A stretch of DNA of 64,000 nucleotides from VAZQ01 sp963756715. Its GTDB lineage: Bacteria; Pseudomonadota; Alphaproteobacteria; Rhizobiales; Xanthobacteraceae. The stretch spans positions 5,230 through 69,229 of the forward strand of contig CAVWOV010000002.1 in the NCBI GenBank assembly GCA_963756715.1. Direction: 5' to 3'. The translations under genes and the position numbers were made by a program. The notes beneath the pieces are model-generated. The model did no database searches, was not told the origin of the DNA, and saw nothing but the letters and a program-made list of their open reading frames with translations. The first letter of the stretch is position 1. The number at the start of each line of letters is the position of its first letter. Positions 36,452-46,484 of the stretch are shown here, one piece after another.

Positions 36452-39168
36452 TGCATCGCCTCTTTCACCAGTTCGGCCTCCGCCTCTGCCAGCAACCCAT
36501 CGGAAGCCTCGCCGTAAACACTTTCGCGGCCAATCTCCAGCATCACCGGTACCGCCAGCGGCGACAGATGGTCGAGCGCCTTGTGGACGATTCGACCGCG
36601 GATCCGCGCGAGCATTTCACCCAACCGGCGGATATCAAGCAAGCCGGTCGCCGCGTCGGCGCGCGCCGCCCGCAGCAGAATATGGTCGCCCTGATGCTTG
36701 CGGAGCACATCGTAGACCAGATCGGTCGAGATCGTCACCTCGCGGCGCGATTTTTCCTTGCCGGGGAACCTGCGCTCGATCAGCCCGGCAATGATTGCGC
36801 AGGTGCGGAAGGTGCGCTTCATCAGCGCCGATTCAGCGAGCCAGGCTTCCAGATCGTCGCCCAGCATGTCCTGGTCGAACAGCGCATCGAGCGAGAGTTC
36901 GCCGCGGGCGATTCTCTGCGCCACGTCGCCGAGCCCCCAGACCGCGAGCGCGTATTCATTGGCGACGAAACCGAGCGGCCGCAGGCGCGCCCGCTCGAGT
37001 CGCCGCGTCAGCAGCATCCCGAGAGTCTGGTGCGCAAGCCGTCCCTCGAACGGGTAGCAGACGAGGTAATGCTTGTCCGCACGCGGAAAGGTCTCGACCA
37101 GCAGTTCGCGTGGCCCAGGCACGCGCGAGCGCCATTCCTGGATTTCGAGCCATTCGCGCACTTGCGCCGGCAACGGCCGCCATTCGCGTCGATCCGAGAT
37201 GATCTTGCGGACGCGGTCGGCCAAATAGGTCGAGAGCGGGAATTTGCCGCCCTCGTAAGCCGGCACTTTGGGGTCTTCGGAGCTGGCGCGCGAGACGTAG
37301 ACCTCATCCTGCATCATCGCCTCGTAGCGCAGGACCTCGCCGGCAAACACGAAGGTGTCCCCGGGCGTGAGCATCTCGATGAAATATTCCTCGACCTCGC
37401 CCAGGATACGGCCGCCACGCGGGATCATCTTGGAGACGCGCGAGCGTACCAGCCGCACCTTGAGCATGTCGGCTTCGACGATGGTGCCAACGTTCATGCG
37501 GTAGCGCTGCGCGATCATCGGATGCGTGACGCGCCAGCGACCGTCCTTGCCCTGGCGGATTTTCGCGAATCGCTCGTAGGCCTTGAGCGCGTAACCGCCG
37601 GTCGCGACATAGTCGATTACTGCATCGAACTCGGCGCGAGCAAGGCCCGAATAGGGCGCGGCGCTGGTCACTTCGGCATAGAGCTCGTCGGCGAGAAACG
37701 GTTCCCCGCAGGCCGAGCCCAGGACGTGCTGGGCGAGCACGTCGAGCGCACCGGTGCGCGCCGCCGGCGTGTCCTGCGCATTCTCGGCGACCGCACCGAG
37801 CGCGGCGGTGCATTCGAGCACCTCGAAGCGGTTCGCCGGAATCAGCACCCCCTTCGAGGGCTCGTCCATGCGGTGGTTGGCGCGGCCGATCCGCTGCAGC
37901 AACCGCGAGGCACCCTTCGGCGCGCCGACGTTGATGACGAGATCGACGTCGCCCCAGTCGATACCGAGATCGAGCGAGGAGGTGGCGACCACCGCGCGCA
38001 GGCGGCCCTCCGCCATCGCGGCCTCGACCTTGCGGCGCTGCGCGACGTCGAGCGAGCCGTGATGCAGCGCGATGGCAAGCCCGTCGTCGTTGATGCCCCA
38101 CAGCTCCTGGAAGATGCTTTCGGCCTGGCTGCGGGTGTTGACGAACACCAGCGTGGTCTTGTGCCGCCTGATCAAGTCGTAGATTTCGTTGATCGCGTGA
38201 TGCGCGGAATGGCCGGACCACGGCAGACGCTCGGCGGTGTCGAGCATGCGCACATCGGGCGCGGCGCCGGCGTCCGCGATCACCAGATCGGCGAGAGCGG
38301 CACCTGCCGCCTGGGCGCTGCGGCACCAGATAGCGGCGCAGGTCATCGGGCGTTGCGACGGTCGCCGACAGGCCGACGCTGGTGAGATCAGGCGCGAGCG
38401 TGAACAGCCGCGCCAGCGCGAGCGAGAGCAGATCGCCGCGCTTGCTGACCACCAGCGAGTGCAACTCGTCGAGCACGATGCGCCGGAGCGAGCCGAACAG
38501 AAACGGCGCATCAGGTGAGGCGAGGATCAGCGCAAGCTGCTCGGGCGTGGTCAGCAGGATGTGCGGCGGGTCACGGCGCTGGCGCTGGCGTTTGCTGGCT
38601 GGCGTGTCGCCGGTGCGGGTCTCGATGCGGATCGGCAGCGCCATCTCGGCCACCGGCCGCTCGAGGTTACGCGCGATATCGACCGCCAGCGCCTTGAGCG
38701 GCGAAATATAGAGTGTGTGCAACCCGCCCTCACGGCGGATGTCCCGGCCGGTGGAGATGAGGCGACGCGGAGTGATGGCGGTAGTTGCCGCACGAGCTGC
38801 GAGTCGCGGTGCGGCTCCCCTCCCCCCGTTCGCGCAGCGAACGGTGGGGAGGGGTCGGGGGTGGGGGGACGTGCGGAAATCTGAATCGAATCGCCCCCCA
38901 CCCCTAACCCCTCCCCACCGCTTCGCGGGGGGAGGGGGACATCGCGCGCGCGTGGTGAGGTCGTGCTCAACTCAACAAGACTCGGCAGAAAGCCGGCCAG
39001 CGTCTTGCCGGCGCCGGTCGGCGCGATCAGCAACACCGAGCGGCGTCCGCGCGCTTTCGCCAAAAGTTCCAGTTGGTGCGCGCGCGGGCTCCAGCCGCGG
39101 CTGGCGAACCAGCGGACGAACGGCTCGGGCAGCGCAGCGGTTGCCAGCGGACGATCCAGCACGGTCAT
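36448..39168 (-). pseudogene. Ligase-associated DEXH-box helicase (Lhr family), disrupted
   Basis: Large superfamily 2 helicase of about 900 residues acting in DNA repair. N-terminus has the Q-like motif WFASRGWSPRAHQ and Walker A LLIAPTGAGKTLAGFLPSLVE; then LHTLYISPLKALAVDI (Ia), DELHS (DEVH-type box II), VGLSATVA (III), VFVNTRSQAESIFQ (IV), LDLGIDWGDVDLVIN (V) and RIGRANHR (VI), and the Lhr winged-helix and C-terminal domains. Two breaks: between motif I and Ia a palindromic repeat (38816-38940) has inserted and the frame changes between it and 38725; near 38310-38325 one base is extra (VPQRPGGRCRSRR instead of AAGAALADLVI). The second is probably sequence error; the first may be real. Confidence 0.87.
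38816..38940. repeat. Palindromic repeat, CCCTCCCC-type, inside lhr
   Basis: CTCCCCTCCCCCCGTTCGCGCAGCGAACGGTGGGGAGGGG and CCCCTAACCCCTCCCCACCGCTTCGCGGGGGGAGGGGG form two hairpins joined by GGGGTGGGG / CCCCCCACCCC. Read in the gene frame it encodes a Pro/Gly-rich insert (LPPRSGGEGLGVGGD .. PTPDPSPPF) at a loop between helicase motifs I and Ia. Confidence 0.88.
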
Positions 39169-39288
39169 CGCACCCGTGTTAGCCTCCGACGGCGTCGCGG
39201 TCGAGGCCGGCTTTTCGTCCTCGGCGGCCGGCCCGCTTCATCAAACCCTAAGCTCGCATCCGCCGCAGCGACGCCCTATCTAAACGCG

Positions 39289-40329
39289 ATGCGCCCCGAA
39301 GACATTCTTCTGCCGACGCCGTCCGGCGTGTGCTGCAAGGCTGGCGGCTTCCACATCGACCCGACCCGGGCGGTGGACAAGGCGCTGATCACCCACGGCC
39401 ATTCCGATCATGCGCGTCCAGGCCATGGCGCGGTGCTGGCGACGCAGGAGACGCTCGACTTCATGCGGCTGCGCTATGGCGAAAATTTCGCCGGATGCAC
39501 GCAAGCCGTCCGCTATGGCGAGACGCTGACGCTCGATGGCGTACGCGCAACCTTCCATCCCGCCGGGCATGTGCTCGGCTCGGCGCAGATCGCGGTCGAA
39601 GCCGGCGGCTGCAAGATCGTCGCCTCCGGCGACTACAAGGACACGCCCGATCCGACCTGCGCGCCCTTCGAGTTGGTCCCTTGCGATGTGTTCATCACCG
39701 AGGCGACGTTCGGCCTGCCGGTCTTTCGCCACGGCAATCCGAATGGCGAGATCGCGCGGCTGCTGCACTCGGTCGGACTCTTTCCAGAGCGCGCACATCT
39801 CGTCGGCGCCTATTCGCTCGGCAAGGCGCAGCGCGTGATCGCGCTGCTGCGCGAGGCCGGATATGACGCGCCGATCTACCTGCACGGCGCGATGGAAAAG
39901 ATCACGAGCTACTATGCGCAGCGCATGCCGCTGGGCGAACTGCGGCTGGTGAGCGGCGCCAAGAAGGCCGAGCTCGGCGGCGCCATTGCGATCGCGCCGC
40001 CGTCGGCGCTGACCGACCTGTGGTCGCGGCGGTTTCCCGATCCGGTTACGGCGTTCGCCTCGGGCTGGATGCGGGTGCGCGCACGCGCACGCCAGCGCGG
40101 CATCGAGCTGCCGCTCGTCATATCAGATCATGCCGACTGGGACGGCCTTACGGCGACGATCGCGGCGACCGGCGCGCCGGAAGTCTGGGTAACGCACGGC
40201 CAGGAGGATGCGCTGGTGCATTGGTGCATGACGCGCGGGCTCAAGGCGCGGCCGCTCGCCATCGTCGGCTACGGCGATGAGGAGGACGAAGACACCAGGG
40301 AAGGCGCAACCAGCGCCAACGCGGATTGA
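39289..40329 (+). CDS. Ligase-associated DNA damage response exonuclease (MBL fold)
   Basis: A 346-aa metallo-beta-lactamase-fold nuclease related to SNM1/CPSF-73 and named for its association with the Lhr/ligase set. Metal-binding motif LITHGHSDHARPGH (His36, His38, Asp40, His41), then FHPAGHVLGSAQI, ASGDYKDTPDP, and the beta-CASP-like part with FITEATFGLPVF, VGAYSLGKAQR and ISDHADW near the C-terminus. The ATG at 39289 fits homologues. Divergent from lhr-pdeM, with 120 bases between them for two promoters. In related genomes the ligase gene follows directly, but here two unrelated genes lie between. Confidence 0.92.
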   Translation: MRPEDILLPTPSGVCCKAGGFHIDPTRAVDKALITHGHSDHARPGHGAVLATQETLDFMRLRYGENFAGCTQAVRYGETLTLDGVRATFHPAGHVLGSAQIAVEAGGCKIVASGDYKDTPDPTCAPFELVPCDVFITEATFGLPVFRHGNPNGEIARLLHSVGLFPERAHLVGAYSLGKAQRVIALLREAGYDAPIYLHGAMEKITSYYAQRMPLGELRLVSGAKKAELGGAIAIAPPSALTDLWSRRFPDPVTAFASGWMRVRARARQRGIELPLVISDHADWDGLTATIAATGAPEVWVTHGQEDALVHWCMTRGLKARPLAIVGYGDEEDEDTREGATSANAD

Positions 40330-40381
40330 CGGGCGCGCCGGAGAGCCCGTCAATCCGATCGCAATTGTTGAAACTTCGCAG

Positions 40382-41431
40382 CTAGCGGGGCGACCGCTCG
40401 AAGACATCCGTGACAATCTGCTCATCGGAGATGCCGATGCCGGCGGCGTTGGGCTGCTGCGCGCCCGACTTTGACAGCCCATACATCGCCTCGATCGTCC
40501 GCAGGACGTTGACGTGGGTGATGCCCCTGCCTTCGCTATATATTCCGGGCTTGACGTGGGCGCCCGCAAAGATCGTGACGATCCGGTTCTGCAGATCGAG
40601 TAGATATTCGTTGTACTCGTCGACCGGCGGGTAACCTCGCTTCGGCCTGATCAGCGGATTGGTGAGGCCAAAGTACCGACCTTTGTCATCGTTTTCGTCG
40701 AAGGTCACAATCAGAAGGCTGTTGTGCGTTTTCGCCCATTGATAATAGCCGTCGAGATTCTCGCGGAGCCAGGCATCGCCCCGCGGGATGCTCTCTGCGA
40801 CTTCGCCGTTGTGCATGTCGTGATTGAGATTCGGAATGACGATAGCGACAGTCGGTAGCTTGTTATAGTCGCTCGGGAAGTCCTCGAAGCGCAGATTGGA
40901 AGAGGTCTCTGGTGTCGTGCCGTTAGGCACATTCGCGAAGCTGATCCACGGCACGTGCTTGCGCGCGTAGACGCAACTCAGACCGCGGCAATCCGGCGGG
41001 TGTACGTCCAATTCAGAGCCGATGGCAGGCAGACTCTCCGCATAGCCTTTGAACGACAAACCGTTCTTGATCAGTTGCTCGCCCAGATTGCTCGCCTTGA
41101 ACGGGTAGTCGGAATGATTGGCGGCGTTCGGCACTTGATCGAAAAACCCGACGTTCTGATTGCTGCCGGAGAACAGCCAGAAATAGTTGCCCTGGCTGTT
41201 GTGCTCCTGGCCGAACATGCGGCTGAAGCTGGCGCCGTCTTCTGCCAGTTGTTTGATGTACGGCGCATCGAACAGATTCCCGAGAATCTGCTCAAAATCC
41301 TTGTTCTCCTCGATGACAATGACGATGTGGTCATAGACCGGCAAGTCCGACGGCCAGGGGATTTTGTCCGCCGCGACCGCGGCGTGCTGCGCCCAGATGA
41401 GCAGAACAATCGCGCAGGCCGTCCTCAGCAT
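40382..41431 (-). CDS. Secreted phosphoesterase (phospholipase C/acid phosphatase family)
   Basis: A 349-aa exported protein of the phosphoesterase family that includes AcpA and bacterial non-specific phospholipase C. Signal peptide 1-21 (LRTACAIVLLIWAQHAAVAA), then YDHIVIVIEENKDFEQILG (metal-binding start of the fold, with Glu/Glu-Asn), FGQEHNSQGNYFWLFSG, VAIVIPNLNHDMHNG, and LLIVTFDENDD (C-terminal metal site). Strong SD CGGGAGGAC seven bases before the ATG. The substrate is not readable from the sequence. It lies with the serine hydrolase on the strand opposite to the flanking exonuclease and ligase genes. Confidence 0.88.
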   Translation of the reverse strand: MLRTACAIVLLIWAQHAAVAADKIPWPSDLPVYDHIVIVIEENKDFEQILGNLFDAPYIKQLAEDGASFSRMFGQEHNSQGNYFWLFSGSNQNVGFFDQVPNAANHSDYPFKASNLGEQLIKNGLSFKGYAESLPAIGSELDVHPPDCRGLSCVYARKHVPWISFANVPNGTTPETSSNLRFEDFPSDYNKLPTVAIVIPNLNHDMHNGEVAESIPRGDAWLRENLDGYYQWAKTHNSLLIVTFDENDDKGRYFGLTNPLIRPKRGYPPVDEYNEYLLDLQNRIVTIFAGAHVKPGIYSEGRGITHVNVLRTIEAMYGLSKSGAQQPNAAGIGISDEQIVTDVFERSPR

Positions 41432-41459
41432 AGTGTCCTCCCGATGCTTCCCGACCCGG

Positions 41460-42588
41460 TTAACGCCAGCCAAAGGCCGCGGCAACGCGATCGCGCAGCG
41501 CGACGTAAACTTTCTCGCCGTTGTTGCCATTCGTCAGCGCCGCCATGCCGTTGCCGGTCGCTGGATCGCCCATATAGAGCGCGCGGAAGCCGATATTGCC
41601 GCCGTTGTGCCAGAACATGCCCTTGTCGTCGATCATCGTGCCGAGGCCCGCGTGGCCGAGGCCCGGCTTGAGCATCTCGGCCGCCAGCTTCTGCACCAGA
41701 AACGCGCCCGGCCGGCCGGCATGCGACTGGATGATTCCGATCACCATCAGCGCCAGGTCGCCGGCGGTGGTCCAAAGCCCGGCCGCCGCAAATTCCGGAT
41801 GCACCATGAACCCGCCGGGAAGCGGAGCGCCGTCGTCGCCATAGCCGAATGCGCAGCGCGCAAGCTCGGCCGCGTTCGGCGGCTGATCGAAATTGCTGTC
41901 GCGCATTTCCAGAAGCTCGAACACGACATGGTTCACCACCGCCGGGTATTTGCCGAGCGAGACATCGATCATCATCTGCTGCAGCACGATGCTGCCGCCA
42001 CCGGAATAATGGAACGTCTTGCCCGGCGGCCACTCGACGCGCACCGGCGCCGAATTGGCGGGCGGGCTTCCGTTCAAAATCTCGACCAGGGTCGGCAGCG
42101 GCGCACCGGGACGATAACCCTTCGAAGCCTGATACGCTCGTGCCGCCGGTATGGTTCAGCAGCATGCGGATGGTGACCGGCGTCGCGGCGGTGAGATCGT
42201 TGTCGGGAAGCTTCCACGACGTGAGGCGCCGGTTGACCGGATCGTCGAGCTGAATCTCGTCGGCCTCCACATACTTGAGGACAGCGAGCGCGTTGATGGA
42301 TTTGCTGATCGAGGCAGCCTGAAAGCGCGTGCGCGGCATCACCGGCCGGCCCGGCTGCGCCGTGCCGTAGCCGTAGGTCGCGACGATCGCGCCGTTCTGG
42401 ACGACGGCAAGGCTCGCGCCCGGCACCTTGTGCTGTGCGAGCAGCGAGGCGACGGCGCTGGTGCTCAGGGGGCCGTCAGCCGGAGGCGCGGTCTTGATCA
42501 CCGCGGTCGGTTGCGCTCCGGCCCATGAGGGGCCCGCGGCCACCGCCGCGATCCCTCCAAGCACCTCCCGGCGATGTAGTTTTGCCAT
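41460..42588 (-). pseudogene. Serine hydrolase (class C beta-lactamase family), frameshifted
   Basis: About 376 residues. The signal region is Tat-like (MAKLHRREVLGGIAAVAAGPSWA, twin Arg at 6-7). The SxxK motif is in RFQAASISKSINA, and the YxN-type motif region follows in TFHYSGGGSIVLQQ. The C-terminal end has FWHNGGNIGFRALYMGDP, in the place of the K-T-G box. Homologues act as esterases, peptidases or lactamases; resistance cannot be assumed. One extra base near 42105-42125 (GAAGGGTTATCG) shifts the frame from SGFEG into a stop-free but wrong frame; the true continuation is YRPGAPLPTLVEILNG. Stop is 28 bases before the phosphoesterase start, same strand. Confidence 0.85.
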
Positions 42589-42708
42589 GCCGCACCTTCC
42601 ACCTGTCGCAATGCGGACTACCTATAGGATGAACGCCGGGTGCGGGCGAGTAGCTTCCGCCGTGGGCGCGTGCGAAGCGGTCCGATCTCCAAACATCGCA
42701 ACCATGAT

Positions 42709-44526
42709 ATGAACCGTTTCGCCGAATTGCTCGACCGCCTCGTCTACGAACCCGGCCGCAACAATAAGCTGCGGCTGATCACCGATTATTTCCGTACCAC
42801 CCCCGATCCGGAACGCGGCTTCGCGCTCGCGGCGCTCACCGGCGCACTCAGCTTCCGCCATGCCAAGCCGGCCGTGCTCCGCGCGCTGATCGCCGAGCGC
42901 ACCGACCCGGTGCTGTTCGAACTGTCTTACGATTACGTCGGCGATCTCTCCGAGACCATCGCGCTGATGTGGCCGGGCAAGGCTGACACCTGCTTCGAAG
43001 CTCGACCAGCGCCGATCGATCGGACCATTCCCCCTCCCCGCGAAGCGAAGCGAGCGGTGGGGAGGGTTGGGGTGGGGGGTGATGCGATGGACCTCGAAAT
43101 GCCCCCCACCCCCGACCCCTCCCCACCATTCGCTGCGCGAATGGGAGGAGGGGAGCGCACCGCGACCGTTCGCGTAGCGACGTGCGTCACTCCCCGACCC
43201 TTTCGACAGTCGTGGAAAAGCTCTCCACACTCGGCAAGGCGGAATTGCCGGCACAGCTTGCGCACTGGCTCGATACGCTCGACGAGACCGGACGCTGGGC
43301 GCTGCTCAAGCTCGTCACCGGCGCGTTGCGCATCGGCGTCTCGGCGCGGCTCGCCAAGACCGCGGCTGCAGCGCTCGGCGGCAAGGACCCGCAGGAGATC
43401 GAACTGATCTGGCCCGGCCTCAAGCCGCCCTACGCCGAACTGTTCGCCTGGCTCGAAGGCCGCGCCGAGAAACCCGCAAACCGCGATCCGACGCCGTTTC
43501 GCCCGCCGATGCTCTCCCACGCCATCGAGGAATTCGCCGGGCTTGATCCGGCGGAGTTTGCAGCCGAGTGGAAATGGGACGGCATCCGCGTGCAGGCAGT
43601 AGCGGGCGCGCGCAGCGACGGCGTGACGACGGGGCGGCTTTATTCCCGCACTGGCGAGGATATCTCGGGCAGCTTTCCCGATCTCCTTGACGCGCTGCGG
43701 CTGCCGGCCGCGATCGACGGCGAACTACTCGTTGTCCGGGATGGCCGCGTGCAGAGCTTCAACGTGCTGCAGCAACGCCTCAACCGCAAGAGCGTCAACG
43801 CCAAGCTGCTGGCCGAATTCCCCGCGCATCTGCGCGCCTACGACCTGCTCGTCGAGGGCGAGGACGATTTGCGCGACCTGCCGTTTGCCGAACGCCGGGT
43901 GCGGCTTGAGGCCTTTATCGCTCGACTCGACGACCCGCGCATCGACATCTCGCCGCTCGTCCCTTTCGGCACCTGGGATGAACTCGCCGCGGCGCGGCAC
44001 AATCCCGCCGGCGGCGGTGCGGGCGACGATGCCGGCGCGGTCGAAGGCGTCATGCTCAAGCGGCGCGACGCGCCATACGTCCCGGGCCGGCCGAAAGGCC
44101 TGTGGTGGAAATGGAAGCGCGATCCATTCGTGGTCGATGCCGTCCTGATGTACGCCCAGCGCGGCCACGGCAAGCGATCGTCATTCTATTCCGACTATAC
44201 GTTCGGGGTCTGGACCAACGGCGAAGACGGCGAACAACTCGTGCCGGTCGGCAAGGCCTATTTCGGTTTCACCGACGAGGAACTGCAGCGGATCGACCGT
44301 TACGTGCGCCGCAACACCGTTGATCGCTTCGGTCCGGTGCGCGAAGTCGTGCACGAAGCCGACGAGGGCCTGGTGCTGGAAGTCGCGTTCGAAGGCCTGC
44401 AGCGATCGACGCGGCACAAGTCCGGGCTGGCGATGCGCTTCCCGCGCATCAGCCGCCTGCGCTGGGACAAGCCGCCGCGCGAAGCCGATCGCCTCGACAC
44501 GCTCGAACGAGATGCTGGACAAATGA
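42709..44526 (+). pseudogene. ATP-dependent DNA ligase of the LADDR set, disrupted
   Basis: ATP-dependent DNA ligase of about 560 residues plus insert, partner of Lhr, PdeM and the exonuclease. The N-terminal helical domain starts MNRFAELLDRLVYEPGRNNKL; the adenylation site is EWKWDGIRVQ (Lys of KxDG), with DGELLVVRDG, GVMLKRRDAPYVPGRPKGLWWKWKRDP (motifs IV-V) and the OB domain to LRWDKPPREADRLDTLER. A palindromic repeat at 43029-43156 interrupts the N-terminal domain and the frame differs on its two sides. At 44505-44509 one extra base turns the normal end MLDK-stop (44526) into a read-through that joins the next gene. Confidence 0.88.
43029..43156. repeat. Palindromic repeat, CCCTCCCC-type, inside the ligase gene
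   Basis: CCCCCTCCCCGCGAAGCGAAGCGAGCGGTGGGGAGGGTTGGGGTGGGG and CCCCCCACCCCCGACCCCTCCCCACCATTCGCTGCGCGAATGGGAGGAGGGG form paired hairpins. The same element is in lhr (38816) at a comparable inter-motif loop. Confidence 0.88.
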
Positions 44527-44597
44527 TCGAAGCGCGGCCTGCGGCGAGCGTGATCCGGCACGGCAGACAGCTCAAGCGGTGTGATAAGGATGATTTC

Positions 44598-44918
44598 ATG
44601 AGCATGCCGACCCAGCGTCCCGACGAGCAGTCCCGCCGCACGCCCGGCGCCAATCCCCTCACCCGCTTTTTCGGCGGGCCGCCGCTGTCGGTCATCTTCC
44701 GGCTGGTGCTGCTGTCCGTCCTGATCGGCGTAATCCTCAAGGTGCTGGGCCTCGACCCGTTCAACATCCTGCGCAGCGTCGAGGATCTCGTCCGCGCGAT
44801 TTGGAACATGGGCTTCGATGCGGTGCGCTGGCTCTGGCGATATTTCCTTCTCGGAGCGGTGATCGTGGTGCCGATCTGGCTGATCATGCGGCTGATGCGT
44901 GCCGCCAAGGGCGAGTGA
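44598..44918 (+). CDS. DUF6460-type membrane protein
   Basis: A 106-aa protein that starts MSMPTQRPDEQSRRTPGANPLTRFFGGPPLSVIFRL and has two hydrophobic helices (LVLLSVLIGVILKVLGL, about 37-53, and FLLGAVIVVPIWLIMRLM, about 83-100) around an amphipathic segment. Homologues are separate small inner-membrane proteins of unknown function. In the raw sequence the ligase frame runs into this gene without a stop, giving a 578-aa fusion, but this is explained by one extra base at the ligase 3' end. AAGGATG precedes the ATG. Confidence 0.75.
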   Translation: MSMPTQRPDEQSRRTPGANPLTRFFGGPPLSVIFRLVLLSVLIGVILKVLGLDPFNILRSVEDLVRAIWNMGFDAVRWLWRYFLLGAVIVVPIWLIMRLMRAAKGE

Positions 44919-44937
44919 GCCCCATCAAGAAATGCTG

Positions 44938-46029
44938 TTAAGCCGGCCAGTCTTCCGCCGTCATCGCAGCCGCGTCGGTGCCGACGAGTTCGTCGATGCC
45001 GGCATGTTTGCCACGATCGAGCTCCGCCAGGATATCCGCCTTGATAAAGTTGATGAGCCGCAGTCCGCGGTACACCAGGGCGCTATAAAGCTGCACCAAT
45101 GACGCGCCTGCTCTGATCTTGGCGAGCGCCGCCGTACCGGAATCGGTGCCGCCTGCGCCGATGAGCGGGAACGCATCCTCGACCCGCACATAGGTCTCCG
45201 CCAGTATCCGCGTCGACAACGCAAACAGCGGACGGCCCGAGAGTCCGCCCGGCTCGAGCGCCGCGGGATCGCGCAGGCCCGGCGGCCGCGAGATCGTGGT
45301 GTTGCCGACGATCATGCCGTCGACCTTATGACGGCGTGCGCCGCCGACAATATCGTCGAGCTCACTGAGCGTGAGGTCGGGAGCGATCTTGATCAGCACC
45401 GGCGTGGTGCCGGCGGCTCTGCTCATGCGGGCGCGCGCATCCATCACGCGGGCGAGCAGGTCGTCGAACATCTTGCCCTGCTGCAATTCGCGCAGTCCCG
45501 GCGTGTTCGGCGAGGAAATGTTGACGGTGAAATAGCTCGCGACCGGCGCGAAGGTCTCGATCATGTGGACATAATCGGCAATGCGGTCGGCGGCGTCTTT
45601 ATTGGCCCCGACATTCACGCCGACGATGCCGCCTCTGGCAGCGCGAGCCGCCAGCCGGCGCAGGACCGCGGCGGCGCCGTCGCTGTTGAAGCCCAGCCGA
45701 TTGATCACGCCCTCATCGGCATTGAGCCGGACCACGCGCGGTCGCGGATTGCCTATCTGCGGCTGCGGCGTCACTGTGCCGATCTCGACGAAGCCAAAGC
45801 CAAGACCGAGCAATGCGTCGGGCACCTCGGCGTGCTTGTCGAAGCCCGCCGCCATGCCGATCGGATTGGGAAAATTTAACCCAAAGGCGCGCACCGCGAG
45901 CCGCGGGTCGTTGCGGACCAGTTTGAGGTGGGGCGGGAGCTTTAGAGCCTGGATCGCGAGGCGGTGCGCATCCTCAGGATCGAGCAGGCGCAGCAGTGGG
46001 CGTGCCCATGCCTCGAGGAGGCCGATCAC
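44938..46029 (-). CDS. pyrD: Dihydroorotate dehydrogenase (quinone), class 2
   Basis: A 363-aa membrane-associated flavoenzyme that oxidises dihydroorotate to orotate with ubiquinone as acceptor, in pyrimidine synthesis. N-terminal amphipathic helices (IGLLEAWARPLLRLLDPEDAHRLAI) attach it to the membrane. Conserved blocks: FPNPIGMAAGFDKHAEVPDALLGLGFGFVEIGTVTP, VNISSPNTPGLRELQ with the catalytic Ser of class 2, PVLIKIAPDL, and LIGAGGTDSGTAAL with ASLVQLYSALVYRG for FMN phosphate. A GTG start at 46029 overlaps the stop of the DUF952 gene (GTGA), indicating coupled translation. Confidence 0.95.
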   Translation of the reverse strand: MIGLLEAWARPLLRLLDPEDAHRLAIQALKLPPHLKLVRNDPRLAVRAFGLNFPNPIGMAAGFDKHAEVPDALLGLGFGFVEIGTVTPQPQIGNPRPRVVRLNADEGVINRLGFNSDGAAAVLRRLAARAARGGIVGVNVGANKDAADRIADYVHMIETFAPVASYFTVNISSPNTPGLRELQQGKMFDDLLARVMDARARMSRAAGTTPVLIKIAPDLTLSELDDIVGGARRHKVDGMIVGNTTISRPPGLRDPAALEPGGLSGRPLFALSTRILAETYVRVEDAFPLIGAGGTDSGTAALAKIRAGASLVQLYSALVYRGLRLINFIKADILAELDRGKHAGIDELVGTDAAAMTAEDWPA

Positions 46030-46376
46030 GGTGCAAGCTCCGGGAAGACATGGCGACCGTCGGCGCCGAGGGGCAGCGGCTTGGTCCACAGCACCGTGTC
46101 CAACGGCAGATCGCCGTAGAGGTGGGGAAACAGCGCGCCGCCACGCGACGGCTCCCACTTCAGGTCCGGTCCCAACCGGCCGGCGTCGACCGCGACCAGC
46201 ACCAGGTCCGCCGCACCCTCGAAATGCCTTGCGGCGGTCTCGGCCGCCTGCGCGGCCGTCGAAAAATGGATGAATCCGTCGCGCAAATCGGGCGGCGCGC
46301 CTCGGAACGCGCCAAAACCCTCGGCTTCGGACCACAGTGCAGTGTCGCAGATCTTGTAGATGGTCGTCGTCACCAC
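46026..46376 (-). CDS. DUF952-family protein
   Basis: A 116-aa cytosolic protein of the DUF952 family, with the conserved start IYKICDTALWSEAEGFGAFRGAPPDLRDGFIHFSTAAQAAETAARHF and the later WEPSRGGALFPHLYGDLPLDTVLW. Structures of the family resemble ADP-ribosyltransferase-like folds, but no activity is established. Start is one of two adjacent GTG codons (46376 or 46373). It is commonly found immediately upstream of pyrD in rhizobia, as here with a four-base overlap. Confidence 0.87.
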   Translation of the reverse strand: MVTTTIYKICDTALWSEAEGFGAFRGAPPDLRDGFIHFSTAAQAAETAARHFEGAADLVLVAVDAGRLGPDLKWEPSRGGALFPHLYGDLPLDTVLWTKPLPLGADGRHVFPELAP

Positions 46377-46484
46377 CGTCCCTTCTCAGCCCACAGTCCC
46401 GGATAGTCTCGGATAGTTCGCGGCGTAGCAACTCTTGACTGCAGGCCAAGCATTAGTTGCTTTTACGGCATATACTCTCAAAAG

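Noticed and set aside
36568..38385. 605-codon plus-strand open frame opposite lhr
   Set aside because: Arg/His/Asp-rich shadow of the helicase gene; the minus strand carries all helicase motifs.
41460..42588. Serine hydrolase considered as an antibiotic resistance gene
   Set aside because: Only general class C family motifs are visible, the third motif is not a clear KTG, and most chromosomal relatives are not resistance determinants.
43182..44918. Single 578-aa ligase with a C-terminal membrane domain
   Set aside because: One extra base explains the read-through, and the normal ligase end and separate small gene are both recognisable.
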